DNA of 64,000 bases from DATAOG01 sp963757395 (GCA_963757395.1 CAVWRK010000008.1:1-64000), one strand, 5' to 3'. Shown: positions 19,169 to 28,480, counted from the first letter of the stretch. Notes: generated by a model not told the origin, from the sequence alone. Numbers and translations are program-made.

Positions 19169-21109
19169 GGCGATGTTCAATCGTCGTAGTAGTAGCTTTT
19201 GTATTTCGAGTAATACTGGCCGGCATCGCCGTAAGCGTAGTAGGCGTGGCGCCTCATGTCGACGTTGTTGAGGGCCGCGCCGGCGATCTTGGCCGAGACG
19301 TCGGCCAGCTCCTTGAGCGCCGTCTGGGCGGCGTCGCGCTTGGTGTGCTGCCATCGGATCACGAACAGCACCGCATCGACGAAGCGGGCCAGCACCTTGA
19401 CGTCGGCCACGCCAAGCACGGGCGGGGTGTCGACAATGATGCAGTCGTAACGGGCACGTGCCTCCTCGAGCAGCAACCGAAGGCGGTCGGAAGCCAGGAA
19501 CGGCACCGGGCTGCGGTGACCTTGAACGACCGCCAGTACGTCGATGCCGCTGCCGGAGTTCGTCTCGACCACATCCTCGAAATGGCAGGCGTCGTCGGCG
19601 ATCAGCTCCAGGACGCCCACTTCCGGCTGCATGCCAAGCCGCTTGCCGACCGACGGCTGGCGCAGGTCGAGGTCGATCAGGAGGACTTTTTGCCCGAGTT
19701 GGGCGGCGCACATGGCAAGACTGATGGCCAGCGACGTCTTGCCTTCGCCGGGTAGAGCCGAGGTTACGAGGACGACCTTTGGCGGTACTGCCTCGTTGGC
19801 CAGGCGCAGCTGTGTGTAGACAGTGCGGACACCCTCGGCGTAGGCAGAGCCCGGCTTGCTCCCCAGGTAGCCGCTCAGGTCGGGGTCCGTGGCTTGAACG
19901 GCCGGGACCAGCCCGAGCGCCCTCACACGGAGCAGCTCTTCCACCTGACGGCGCGTGCGTAAGGAGCCATCCATCTGGTCCAACAGCATCGCCAGGGTCG
20001 AGCCGACAAAGAGCGACCCGGTAAAACCGATGATAGCAAAAAACAAGGGCGATCGTGAACTCGGCGCCTGCGGCACCTCGGCTGGCGACACCACCCGCGC
20101 ATCCGGCTGGATCAGCTGCTGTTGCAGCTCAGTTTCTTTCAGGCGGACGAGGAAGTTTTCGTAGAGTGTGCGGTTGGCGTCGGCCTCACGTTCAAGCTCC
20201 CTGAGCTTGACTACCGCCGGACCGCTCAGGGCTGACTGAGTCTTGGCTTCCGTGAGGCTTCGCTGGAACGCATCCTCTCGGGAGCGGGCCACCTCGGCCT
20301 CGTTCTCGAGGTTGCGGATCGCGCCGTCGATCTCCCGTTGGGTCCGCTCGGCGACCTTTGCCTTTTCCGCCTCGAGCTGCTGGATGCGCGGATGCTGCTG
20401 GCCATATTCCCGCGACAGTTCCGCCTCGCTGCGCACAAGGTCGAGCTCCTGCGCGCGCAGGCTCATGATCATCGGCGACGACAGGAAATTGGCCAGCAGC
20501 TCGTAGTCGCCCTTGTCACGAAGCTGGCGGGCCTGACGCACCGCCGCCTCCTTCGTGGTGCGTTCGGCACGGGCCCCGATCAGCTCGGTCATGAGAGCAG
20601 CCACCTGCTGCCCATCGAGCTGGCCGCCTCCGGACTCACCTAGTGCACCGACGCGTTCAGAGGATTCAGCTTAGCGAGGATTTGCGGGGAGGTCTTGGTC
20701 CAGGTGAAGGGCTTGGGCGCGGCGTTGTGCTCGGCGATGTAGCGGTGGATCGCGGCCTGCAAGTCGATCACGGAGTGGAAGGTGCCCCGCTTGAGGCGGC
20801 GCCGGGTAAGAGCCGAGAAGAAGGTCTCGACCGCGTTCAGCCAGGAGCCCGAGGTCGGCGTGAAGTGGAAGGTCCAGCGCGGATGCCGTGCCAGCCAGGC
20901 CATGACCTTGGGGTGTTTGTGGCTGCCGTAGTTGTCGAGGATCACGTGGATCACCTTGCCGGCCGGCACGGCGGCCTCGATGGCGTTGAGGAAGCGCAGG
21001 AACTCCTGGTGCCGGTGGCGCTGCATGCAACGGCCGAGCACCGTGCCGTCGAGGACATTGAGCGCGGCGAACAGGGTGGTGATGCCGTTGCGGATATAGT
21101 CGTGATGGG

Positions 21110-22457
21110 ATGCACGTCCCCCGCCCCGGTTGCGTCCGCAGCTGTAAGCTCCTGGCGCAAGCGACGTCAACCAGGAGACCCGGCGCATGAACGTGACCAC
21201 AATCGGCCTCGACCTTGCCAAGTCCGTGTTCCAGGTGCATGGCATCGACACTCATGGCAAGACCCTCATCACCAGGCAGCTTCGCCGCGGCAAAGTGCTC
21301 GAATTCTTCGCCAACCTGCCGGCCTGCCTGGTCGGCATCGAGGCCTGTCCTAGCGCACACCACTGGGCGCGCGAGATCAGCAAGCTTGGTCATGAGGTGC
21401 GTCTGATGCCGCCCGGCTACGTGAAGCCCTATGTCAAGCGCGGCAAGAACGATCGGGCCGACGCCGAGGCGATCTGCGAGGCGGTGCAGCGGCCTACGAT
21501 GCGCTTCGTGTCGATCAAGAGTGAGGAGCAGCAGGCCCTGCTGGTTCTCCATCGCGTCCGCGAGACATTGGTTGGCCAGCGCATCCAGCTGATCAACACG
21601 ATCCGCGGTCATATGGCCGAGTTCGGCATCGTTGCGCCGCGAGGGGCCACCAACGTCCAGCAGCTGATCCTCAGGCTCGCCGACCCGGACGACCGCAGCA
21701 TTCCAGCCCGTGCCCGGGCCGTGCTGTGCCTTCAGGTCGACCAGCTGCGTGATACCGAGCGCCGGATCACCGATCTCGACGATCAGCTCAAGGAGCAGGC
21801 CCGGCAAGACGAGACCGCCAAGCGCCTGATGACGATCCCCGGGGTGGGGCCGGTCGTCGCGACCGCGATCACGGCCACGCTCGGCGATGGCCGCGCCTTC
21901 GCTTCCGGACGCCACTTGGCGGCGTGGCTCGGCCTCGTCCCTGGGCAACGCTCGACCGGCGGCAGGGAACGGCTGATCGGGATCACCAAGGCGGGCGATG
22001 GCTATCTGCGGCGCCTGCTGGTCAACGGGGCCAGGGCATTGACGCGCTGGTGGCGAACCCGATCGCCGTGGTTGATGGCGCTGTTGGCGCGCCGGCCCGT
22101 GAACGTCGCCACCGTGGCGCTCGCCAACAAGATGGCGCGCGTCGTCTGGGTCGTTCTTGTCCGAGGTCAGGTGTATCGCACTGCAGCCTGAGCGACGGCT
22201 GGCACGACCAATTTTTCCCCGCCAACGGCTTGCGAGAGCGACCCTTGGACATGATGGCAGCACCGGTCGTACCGGGGATCGGCGGAACCCGAATGACGCA
22301 TGGGATCAGAGTCCGTAGTCGTGATTGGGTGCCGATCCGCGGATCACATCAGGGCCCGCAGCCTTTGCGCTGCACGACGAGGCCGGATAGATGGCTGCAG
22401 TCGACCATGACGCCAGATCGTTCAAGAAAGCTCTTGCCCAGCGGGGGACGTGCATAG
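21110..22457 (+). mobile_element. IS110-family (IS1111-like) insertion sequence
   Basis: A 1,348-bp element bounded by a perfect 15-bp inverted repeat, ATGCACGTCCCCCGC at 21110-21124 and its complement at 22441-22455. The sequence ATGGG flanks it at 21105-21109 and 22458-22462, apparently a 5-bp duplication or a pre-existing match. Removing the element and one flank restores the IS630 transposase frame. Inverted repeats near the ends are typical of the IS1111 subgroup. Confidence 0.8.
21187..22191 (+). CDS. IS110-family transposase
   Basis: A 334-residue DEDD-type transposase with the RuvC-like N-terminal domain (TIGLDLAKSVFQVHGID with the first Asp, CLVGIEACPSAHHWARE with Glu, KNDRADAEAICEA with the Asp pair) and the C-terminal Transposase_20 domain (MTIPGVGPVVATAITATLGD, AAWLGLVPGQRSTGGRERLI). 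Full length and unbroken, so probably active. The ATG at 21187 is preceded by a purine-rich stretch. It lies opposite in strand to the IS630 gene that it interrupts. Confidence 0.92.
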   Translation: MNVTTIGLDLAKSVFQVHGIDTHGKTLITRQLRRGKVLEFFANLPACLVGIEACPSAHHWAREISKLGHEVRLMPPGYVKPYVKRGKNDRADAEAICEAVQRPTMRFVSIKSEEQQALLVLHRVRETLVGQRIQLINTIRGHMAEFGIVAPRGATNVQQLILRLADPDDRSIPARARAVLCLQVDQLRDTERRITDLDDQLKEQARQDETAKRLMTIPGVGPVVATAITATLGDGRAFASGRHLAAWLGLVPGQRSTGGRERLIGITKAGDGYLRRLLVNGARALTRWWRTRSPWLMALLARRPVNVATVALANKMARVVWVVLVRGQVYRTAA

Positions 22458-24136
22458 ATGGGTCATGGTGCCGGCCTTGCCCGGCTTGATCGGCAGACCG
22501 GGCTGGGTCCGGTCCAGGGCCTGGATCTGGCTTTTCTCATCGATCGAGAGCACCAGGCTGTGGGCCGGCGGCTCGACGTACAGGCCGACGATGTCCTCGA
22601 GCTTGGTGGCAAATTCGGGATCGTTGGAGCGCTTGAAGGTCCGGATGCGGTGGGGCTGCAGCCGGTGGGCGCCCCAGATCCGCTGCACCGAGCGCAAGGA
22701 GATCCCGGCGGTCCTGGCCATGGCACGGCCGGTCCAGTGGGTCGCCTCGCCGGGCGCCTCGGCGCAGGTCAGGGCGACCACCCGCTGCACCGTCGCGTCG
22801 TCCAGGCGCGGCTTGCCCGGCTTGCGGGTGGCATCCCGCAGCAGCCCGTCGACCCCGGCCTCGGCGAACCGCCGCTGCCAGCGCCAGACCGCCGGGCGAC
22901 CGATCCGGGCGCGTTTGGCAACCTCCGCGACGCTCAGCCGCTCGGCCGACGCCAGGATGATCCGAGCCCGCGCCACATGCTTCTGGGCGCGGTTACGATC
23001 GGCGACGATCGCCTCCAAACGAGCACGATCCTCAGCCGAGACCACGGGACACACGATCTGAGCCATGGGCCCAGGATCGCACATTCGCCCTGTCTTGTGA
23101 ATCCTATGATTGCATCAGTGCACTAGATCGTTCGCCGCCCGGAACTGCCCGATCGTCTGTTCCGAATTCATCACCCGCTGACGGAGGTTCTCGACCTGGT
23201 CGGAGAGCCAGCTCTTTGCCTGTTCGGTCTCCGCCCGCTTCAGGTCGAGCTGGCTGTCGACGTAGGCTTTCGCAATTCCGTCGGCGAGCAGCGCCGCTCG
23301 GCCTGCATCCGTCGTCGTGTAGCTGATCGTGAGAATGTTCGAACTCGCCGGATTGGACGACCTGGAGACCACCGGCCAGCGCCGCGATGGCGCTCTCCCG
23401 GAATGCGTTGATATCCTGCCCATCGGCAGGCTTTGGCCCAGCTTCAGCCCCACCCGCGATCGGCGGGTCGTCTGAGAGCGCCGATGCACTGGCGCCGGAT
23501 TCCTGCTTCGGGAAAATCAATGTTGGATGGGCCTCGAGGTTGAGACGATCGACCGCGCGCGCCAAATTCTCGTGGGAGCTTATGAACTTAATCTCGGTCT
23601 CGAGGTCACGCGGGCTTGCCGAGAGCCCCTGCGCAACCTGCTGGAGGTCAACGATCCGGTTCTCCTGCGGTTGGATCATGACAAGCGCTGCAGCGGTATA
23701 GGTCTTCTCTCTCATCATACCAATCACGACGGCCAACGCCGTCATGATCACCACCACGCAAAAAATCGTCCGCTGCCGACGCCAAAGGATTTTGAGCAGG
23801 TCGCCCAGCGGAACCTCGCCCGGTGGCGGCATGTTGTGTACGAAATTCGATTTATCAGTCGTTGCCACGTCGTCCAATCCACTGAAGAACTCTGTGTTTC
23901 AGGGAGACGAAGCGCTGGCGTAGAGCTGGAGCGGCGCCGCGGGCCGCCGCTCCTCTTGACCTAATATTTCGACCAGTCTTGAGCCCGTCCCGACCCGACC
24001 CCGCTTGGAGCCTCCGGCGTGCTCAGCCTGTCCGTGAGCAGCTCGACCGCTAAAGCCGTCAATCACTTCGGTCCGCCTATCCGCAGCCAAGGCTTGACCC
24101 CCCATTTTTCATCGGCCGCAATTTCAGCCTAAACGT

Positions 24137-24166
24137 ACTCTAGGCACGCCGTGTTGGGCTTGACAA
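24137..24166 (-). promoter_or_regulatory. Candidate sigma-70 promoter for the polysaccharide operon
   Basis: Read on the minus strand, TTGTCA (24166-24161) is separated by 18 bases from TAGAGT (24142-24137). This lies about 260 bases upstream of the wzc start and just beyond the end of the IS1380 fragment. It is the best -35/-10 pair in the roughly 300-base non-coding stretch 23878-24173. It is a match by eye only, and the long leader would be unusual unless it is regulatory. Confidence 0.3.
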
Positions 24167-24173
24167 GGTCTAA

Positions 24174-24540
24174 CTAACTAGTGCAGCTGGCGGCGGCGAA
24201 CTGGGTGAACCGGAGGCCGATCCGCCTGAACGCCTCGATCAGGACGTGGGCGAAGGACGCGAACCACAGCCTGAGCTGGTTGGCGCGCATGGTGGCGACG
24301 GACGTACGATCGGCGAACAGGTCGAGCTGCTGCTCCTTGATGCGGTTCTCGACCTCGCCGCGGGCGCAGCAGACGTCCTCGTAGAGGGTGCGGGCGAGGA
24401 TCTCGCCCGCCGGCAGTGAGGTCACGACGAAGCTCGGGTTCGAGCCCTTGGGCAGGTGCTCGGCCTTGGCCGCGACGCGCCGCGCGCAGCTCCAGCTGTT
24501 GAGCGTTCGCCCGCCCGGCTGGACCTTGTGGTTGGGAGGC
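24174..24540 (-). pseudogene. IS1380-family transposase, C-terminal fragment
   Basis: The segment SWSCARRVAAKAEHLPKGSN, then FVVTSLPAGEILARTLYEDV, CARGEVENRIKEQQLDLFAD with the conserved Y-C-x-R-G-E-x-E-N-x-I-K-E, and MRANQLRLWFASFAHVLIEA, matches the C-terminal third of IS1380 transposases. The normal last 25 or so residues are missing, and the first two thirds are absent on the other side, so this is a stub left by deletions or recombination. The partial IS marks the boundary between the polysaccharide operon and the IS-rich region. Confidence 0.75.
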
Positions 24541-24556
24541 CAAGTCGGCGGCGGAC

Positions 24557-24800
24557 TTGGCGATCGACAATGAGCGCGTTCGGAATGCTGCCGGACCGGT
24601 TGCCGCGCACGCAGACGAGCCCAACCGAAGCGACAATGCGTCGCAGGTCGGGCGCCCGTTGCGGATTCTCTTTCTATTCCAGTATATCCTCGCCGGAGGT
24701 CAATGTGCCGACCTCGCGCACCTTCGAGCACTGTCGGGAATGCGTGCATGCCGGCGCCGAGGTGACGGTCGCTCGGGCGAAGCGAGGCGCGGCTGACGTT
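24557..24800 (+). pseudogene. Glycosyltransferase N-terminal fragment (tentative)
   Basis: RPLRILFLFQYILAGG resembles the first strand and Gly-rich turn of GT-B glycosyltransferases. A frameshift follows, then text such as AGAEVTVARAKRGAADVRLV in a neighbouring frame. No donor-binding half is present before the IS21 sequence begins near 25040. It may be the stump of another polysaccharide gene read away from wzc. The identification rests on one short segment. Confidence 0.3.
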
Positions 24801-25035
24801 CGCTTGGTATCCCGCGCCGGTCTCGAGCGCGTCCCGCTGTCATCGCTCGATTCCCAAGGTTGGCCAACATGGGCTCATCCGGTCGAGCCACCTGCGGCGC
24901 CTCGATCAGCTCCGATGGAAATGGGAGGGCTGGCGGATTCGCAGGAAGCCAGAAGAGTAGGGAGAATGGCGATGATCGTCGCTCAGATCGCCCGCGCGCC
25001 CGAGGCCAAGTGGTCGTAGTCGATCACCCGGTCGG

Positions 25036-25855
25036 GTGCCGATGTATGTGTTCCGGCTCGCGACCCGCGAAGCCTTTGTGTTTGTCTCTGGGCTCGACGG
25101 GGTGCCGCGCCAGATCCTCTACGACCGGATGAAGACCGCGGCGAGGACGCCGAGGGCCGCATCGTCTACAACCGGACGCTCGTCGATTTTGCCCGTCACC
25201 ACGGCTTCCACCCGAAGGCCTGCCGACCCTATCGGGCCAAGACCAAAGGCAAGGTCGAACGGCCGTACCGCTATATCCGCGAGGACTTCTTCCTCGCCCG
25301 ATCGTTCCAGAACCTTGACGACCTGAACGCCCAGCTCCGTGATTGGCTCGATACGGTCGCCAACCCGCGGGTGCATGCGACCACCGGCCGGATCGTCGAT
25401 GAGGCCTTCGCCGAGGAGAAGCCGCATCTCCAGCCGCTGCCGCTGGTGCCGTTCCGCTCCGTCCTCAGGCTCGAACGGCGCTTGGCCGCCAGGTTGGGGA
25501 ACGGGGCCCCAACCCCGTTCCGGCGGCCAAGGCCACGAGGGCACACTCAGCGTCGGCGGCAACTATTACAGCGTGCCCGACACCACCCGTCGACGTGTCC
25601 TCGAGGTGCATGCGCTCGCCGATGAGATCCAGATCTTCGAGGCCGGCCAGCTGATCGCCCGCCATCCCGTGCTCGAAGGCCGCAACCAGCGGCGCGTCGC
25701 GCCCGGTCATCGCAAGGCACCGGCATTGACCGCCCGCAGGCACGCCGATGGCGAGGAACCGATCCTGATCGGCCGTGCCGGCGAGGTCGTCGCCCGGCGC
25801 TCGCTCGACTTCTACGAGGCCGTCGCCTGCGGCTCGCCGCTACCGAGCCGTCGTC
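25036..25855 (+). pseudogene. IS21-family istA transposase fragment (frameshifted)
   Basis: The C-terminal half of IstA is spread over three frames: VPRQILYDRMKTA, then CRPYRAKTKGKVERPYRYIR with the conserved K-x-K-V-E segment that carries the catalytic Glu, then RVHATTGRIVDEAF and FRSVLRLERR. After the palindrome at 25481-25531 comes EGTLSVGGNYYSVPDTTRRR and HPVLEGRNQRRVAPGHRKAP. The first 200 or so residues, with the HTH and first Asp, are missing. Frames change near 25140 and at the palindrome. It is followed directly by istB. Confidence 0.7.
25481..25531. repeat. 51-bp palindrome inside istA
   Basis: The outer arms CTTGGCCGCC and GGCGGCCAAG are perfect complements. Between them lie two overlapping inner palindromes, GGTTGGGG with CCCCAACC and GGAACGGGG with CCCCGTTCC. 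The element separates RLERR from the LSVGGNYYSVPD segment that directly continues it in IstA proteins, and it shifts the frame by one. It has no sequence in common with the 44-bp palindromes elsewhere in the window. Confidence 0.7.
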
Positions 25856-26314
25856 ATGACGGCCCGCGCCGATCCTGCCAGCTCGGTGCTCGACCGCATC
25901 AAGCAGACCCTGGTCGGCCTCAGGATGCCGCGCGCGCTCGAGATGATCGACGCCACCGTCCGTCAGCTCGAGCGCGGTGAGCTCAGCCCGCTCGAGGCGA
26001 TCGAGGGACTGCTCGCCGAGGAGCTCTCGATCCGCGAGACCCAGCGCGTCAAGGCCGCGCTGGTGATGGCCAGGCTCTCGACCCTCAAGACGCTCACCGG
26101 CTTCGACTTCGCCTTCCAGCCGTCGCTCGACCGCAACCGCGTCCTGGCGCTTGCCCAGCTCGGCTTCATCGACCGCCACGAGGTGCTCCATCTGCTCGGG
26201 CCGCCCGGCACCGGCAAGAGCTACCTTGCGGTCGCGCTCGGAATCGAGGCGGTCAGGGCCGGCCGCAGCGTCTACTTCGTCACCCTTGCCGACCTCGTCG
26301 GCGCGCTCGTCAAG
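25856..26314 (+). pseudogene. IS21-family istB helper ATPase, truncated by IS1634 insertion
   Basis: IstB is the AAA+ target-selection ATPase of IS21 elements. ATG 25856 opens TARADPASSVLDRIKQTLVG, followed by MIDATVRQLERGELSPLEAI, FDFAFQPSLDRNRVLALA and the Walker A site LLGPPGTGKSYLAVALGI. The frame is intact until the IS1634-type element enters after GALVK at 26310-26314. Walker B (normally DEIGY) is missing. On the far side of the IS the sequence resumes with the duplicated TCAAG but cannot be followed as IstB beyond a few codons. Confidence 0.8.
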
Positions 26315-26476
26315 CCCATCTTCGACAGTTGGGGTTGGCGAGGGGGTCTGAAAGCTGCGGCTTTCCTAGGGTAGGGAGTGGTCCGAGGTAAAAGTGTAGT
26401 GCCACGTGCACGGTAGATTGTTGTTGATTTATCTAATTGTTCTGGAGATGTTGTAGGCTCCTACGTGGGAGCGGCG

Positions 26477-28168
26477 ATGTATTTCCGCAAGAAGACCTCG
26501 GGCGGGCGGGCCTATCTCCAGATCGCGCAAAGCCATCGGGTCGGGGGCCAGGTCCGCCAGCGGGTGATCGCCACCCTCGGGCGTCTGGACGTGCTCGCGG
26601 CGAGCGGTCAGTTGGACCGGCTGGTGCGCTCAGGCGCGCGGTTCACGACCCAGGCGATGGTGCTGAGCGCGGCGCAGGACGCCGCGACGGCGGCGGTCCG
26701 GCGGATCGGGCCCGCCCTGGTGTTCGAGCGCTTGTGGGCCGAGACCGGCTGCCGGGCGGTGATCGAGGACGTGGCCAAGGAGCGTAAGCACGGGTTCGCG
26801 TTGGAGCGGGCGATCTTCCTCACCGTGCTGCACCGGCTGATGGGCGGCGGCTCCGACCTGGCGGCCGAGCGCTGGCGCGAGGACTACCGGATCGCCGGCG
26901 CCGAGGCGCTGGAGCTCCATCATCTCTACCGGGCGATGGCATGGCTCGGCGAGGAATTGCCAGAGATCGAGCAGGACGCGCGCACGCCGTTCGCCCCGCG
27001 CTGCACCAAGGACCTGGTCGAGGAGCGGCTGTTCGCTCACCGGCGCGATCTGTTCAGTCGGCTCGATCTCGTGTTCATGGACACCACCAGCCTCTACTTC
27101 GAAGGCGCGCCGCTCCGCGCCGACCACCGAGGTCGGTGCTGGGAGCCAGGCGCGGGCGGGCAGACCCTCGGCCGCCACGGGCACAGCAAGGACCATCGCC
27201 CGGACCTCCCTCAGATGATCCTGGCAGTCCTGATCGATGGCGACGGGCGGCCGGTGTGCTCCGAGATCTGGCCCGGCAATGTCGCCGACGTCACCACGCT
27301 GATCCCGGTGATCGACCGGCTGCGCCGGCGCTTCGCGATCGGCCGGATCTGCGTGGTCGCCGACCGCGGCATGATCAGCGCCGAGACCGTGGCGGCGCTC
27401 GAGGAGCGTAGGCTGCTGTATCTGCTCGGCACCCGCGAGCGCACCGACAAGGTGGTGCGCGATGTCGTGCTCGCCGACCCCGCGCCCTGCGTGCCGCTGA
27501 CGATCACCAAGCGCGGCCATGAGATCGACTACGAGGCCAAGGCGGTGACCGTGGGCGCTCGACACTACATCCTGTGCCGCAACCATCAGGAGGCCGAAGC
27601 GGACGCCGCCGGGCGGGACGCCATCCTGGCCAACCTCGAACGTCAGCTGGCCAGGGGCGACAAGGCGCTGGTCGGCAATACCGGCTTCCGCCGCTTCCTC
27701 AAGACCGAAGGCCACGGCCACTTCGCCATCGACCCCACCAAGGCGGAGGAGGACGCCAAGTTCGACGGCGTCTTCGTGCTGCGCACCAACACCGACCTCG
27801 ATCCGCTCGCCGCCATGCTGCGCTACAAGCAGCTGTGGACCGTGGAGGCGGCCTTCCGTACGGCCAAGCACCTGCTCGCCACCCGGCCGATCTTCCACAA
27901 GCTCGACGCGACCATCCGCGGCCACGTGTTCTGCTCATTCCTCGCGCTCGTGCTCAAGAGCGAGCTGACGCAACGCATCGCCGCGCTCGGCGGCGACCGC
28001 TCGTGGTCCGAGATCCGCGCCGACCTCAACTCGCTGACCGAGACCGAGATCGTCCATGACGGCCGGCGCTTCCTCGTGCGATCCGCCCCGCGCCCCGCCG
28101 CCAGCCTCGCAGTCCGCGCCGCTGGCGTCGCCCTGCCGCCGACCGTTCAGGCCCTCGCCGCCAACTGA
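26477..28168 (+). CDS. IS1634-family transposase with 15-residue palindromic insertion
   Basis: A DDE transposase of the IS4 superfamily, about 563 residues. ATG 26477 opens MYFRKKTSGGRAYLQIAQSH. The catalytic segments are LDLVFMDTTSLYFEG (first Asp), RICVVADRGMISAET (second Asp) and QLWTVEAAFRTAKHLL (Glu, with the Y/W-x-x-E pattern). Between EGA and GGQTLGRHGHSKDHRPDL, which are directly joined in relatives as I know them, there are 15 extra residues encoded by the palindromic element at 27107-27151. The insertion lies a few residues after the first catalytic Asp yet keeps the frame, so activity is uncertain. Confidence 0.88.
   Translation: MYFRKKTSGGRAYLQIAQSHRVGGQVRQRVIATLGRLDVLAASGQLDRLVRSGARFTTQAMVLSAAQDAATAAVRRIGPALVFERLWAETGCRAVIEDVAKERKHGFALERAIFLTVLHRLMGGGSDLAAERWREDYRIAGAEALELHHLYRAMAWLGEELPEIEQDARTPFAPRCTKDLVEERLFAHRRDLFSRLDLVFMDTTSLYFEGAPLRADHRGRCWEPGAGGQTLGRHGHSKDHRPDLPQMILAVLIDGDGRPVCSEIWPGNVADVTTLIPVIDRLRRRFAIGRICVVADRGMISAETVAALEERRLLYLLGTRERTDKVVRDVVLADPAPCVPLTITKRGHEIDYEAKAVTVGARHYILCRNHQEAEADAAGRDAILANLERQLARGDKALVGNTGFRRFLKTEGHGHFAIDPTKAEEDAKFDGVFVLRTNTDLDPLAAMLRYKQLWTVEAAFRTAKHLLATRPIFHKLDATIRGHVFCSFLALVLKSELTQRIAALGGDRSWSEIRADLNSLTETEIVHDGRRFLVRSAPRPAASLAVRAAGVALPPTVQALAAN
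27107..27151. repeat. Palindromic mini-element, copy B (in frame in IS1634 transposase)
   Basis: Sequence CGCCGCTCC, stem GCGCCGACC, short loop, stem GGTCGGTGC, then TGGGAGCCAGG. Net addition is 45 bp, adding 15 residues. GGCGCG flanks it on both sides (27104-27109 and 27149-27154). Relative to copies A and C, stem positions 2 and 4 changed from G to C on the left arm while their partners changed from C to G on the right arm. One further change makes a G-T pair. Confidence 0.8.
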
Positions 28169-28263
28169 CCAACCTCGCCATGTAGTGCCACGCCGCGGTC
28201 GCCGCGCCGATTGCCATTCGCGTTCAGCTACTTACCAAAAGCCACTGTCGAAGATGGGTCAAG

Positions 28264-28480
28264 GGGGAGCGCGACGGCGTGCCGATCGAGAACAGAATGG
28301 AGGGCCTTGCATCAGGAGGCGGTGTTTGCTGATTGATGCGTTGCAGGGCACTCGGCGGGTCGGCCGGGGTCCTTGCTCTCCTTTGCCCAGGCTGCCCATG
28401 AAGGAAGATCCCTGATCCCGGCCGACCGTTCCCGGACGGGAAGACCGGACGACGCATCGAGCCGCCTCGACGACAGCGGC
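28264..28480. other. Unassigned stretch after IS1634
   Basis: About 200 bases between the IS1634 target duplication and the P-type ATPase remnant. The first codons after the duplication could be a residue of istB, but the rest matches nothing I recognise on either strand. Confidence 0.3.

Larger units (their letters stand above)
20640..23084 (-). pseudogene. IS630-family transposase, interrupted by IS110 element
   Basis: The N-terminal half (from 23084 to about 22463) carries the helix-turn-helix KRARIGRPAVWRWQRRFAEA, the second HTH ISLRSVQRIWGAH and the first catalytic Asp in LVLSIDEKSQIQALDR. The C-terminal half (about 21109 to 20640) carries HVILDNYGSHKHP (second Asp) and FHFTPTSGSWLNAVETFFSA with the final Glu, so the DDE triad is complete across the halves. 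Removing the IS110 element and one ATGGG copy joins KPGKAGTMTH to HDYIRNGITTLFAALNVLDG, the normal family sequence. It is therefore inactive only because of the insertion. Confidence 0.85.
20641..23125 (-). mobile_element. IS630-family insertion sequence (contains IS110 insertion)
   Basis: The terminal inverted repeats begin TAGTGCAC at both ends: TAGTGCACCGACGC reading in from 20641, and TAGTGCACTGATGC reading in from 23125 on the other strand. The TA dinucleotides at 20641-20642 and 23124-23125 are the duplicated target, as expected for IS630/Tc1-mariner elements. Without the internal IS110 copy the element is about 1.13 kb, the usual family size. It interrupts the wzc-like gene in phase with a perfect reconstruction, so the insertion is recent. 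Confidence 0.85.
19177..23877 (-). pseudogene. Wzc/GumC-type chain-length determinant with tyrosine kinase, split by IS630
   Basis: An inner-membrane polysaccharide co-polymerase with a C-terminal BY-kinase. The N-terminal part (23126-23877) has MDDVATTDK, PLGDLLKILWRRQRTIFCVV (Wzz domain membrane segment) and TAAALVMIQPQENRIVDLQQ, with a frameshift near 23400. The C-terminal part (19177-20640) has the periplasmic coiled coil, TSALPGEGKTSLAISLA (Walker A), VLLIDLDLRQPSVGK (Walker A'), CIIVDTPPVLGVADV (Walker B) and a tyrosine cluster YSKYKSYYYDD. The IS630 sits between them. Excising it at its TA target rejoins QFRAANDL to GESGGGQLDGQQ in frame, which proves a single ancestral gene. It is the first gene of the leftward operon, so the insertion should also be polar. 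Confidence 0.85.
26315..28258 (+). mobile_element. IS1634-family insertion sequence with 5-bp target duplication
   Basis: A 1,944-bp element. Both ends read inward as CCCATCTTCGACAGT (26315-26329, and the complement at 28244-28258), extending as an imperfect repeat to about 23 bp. The flanking TCAAG at 26310-26314 and 28259-28263 is an exact 5-bp target duplication. It carries one transposase gene and lies inside istB of a broken IS21 copy. Intact ends and duplication mark a fairly recent insertion. Confidence 0.85.

Noticed and set aside
24174..24190. CTAGTGCA next to the IS1380 stub resembling the IS630 end
   Set aside because: Only seven to eight bases match and no further inverted-repeat similarity follows. 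Probably chance, though a scar of an excised IS630 cannot be excluded.
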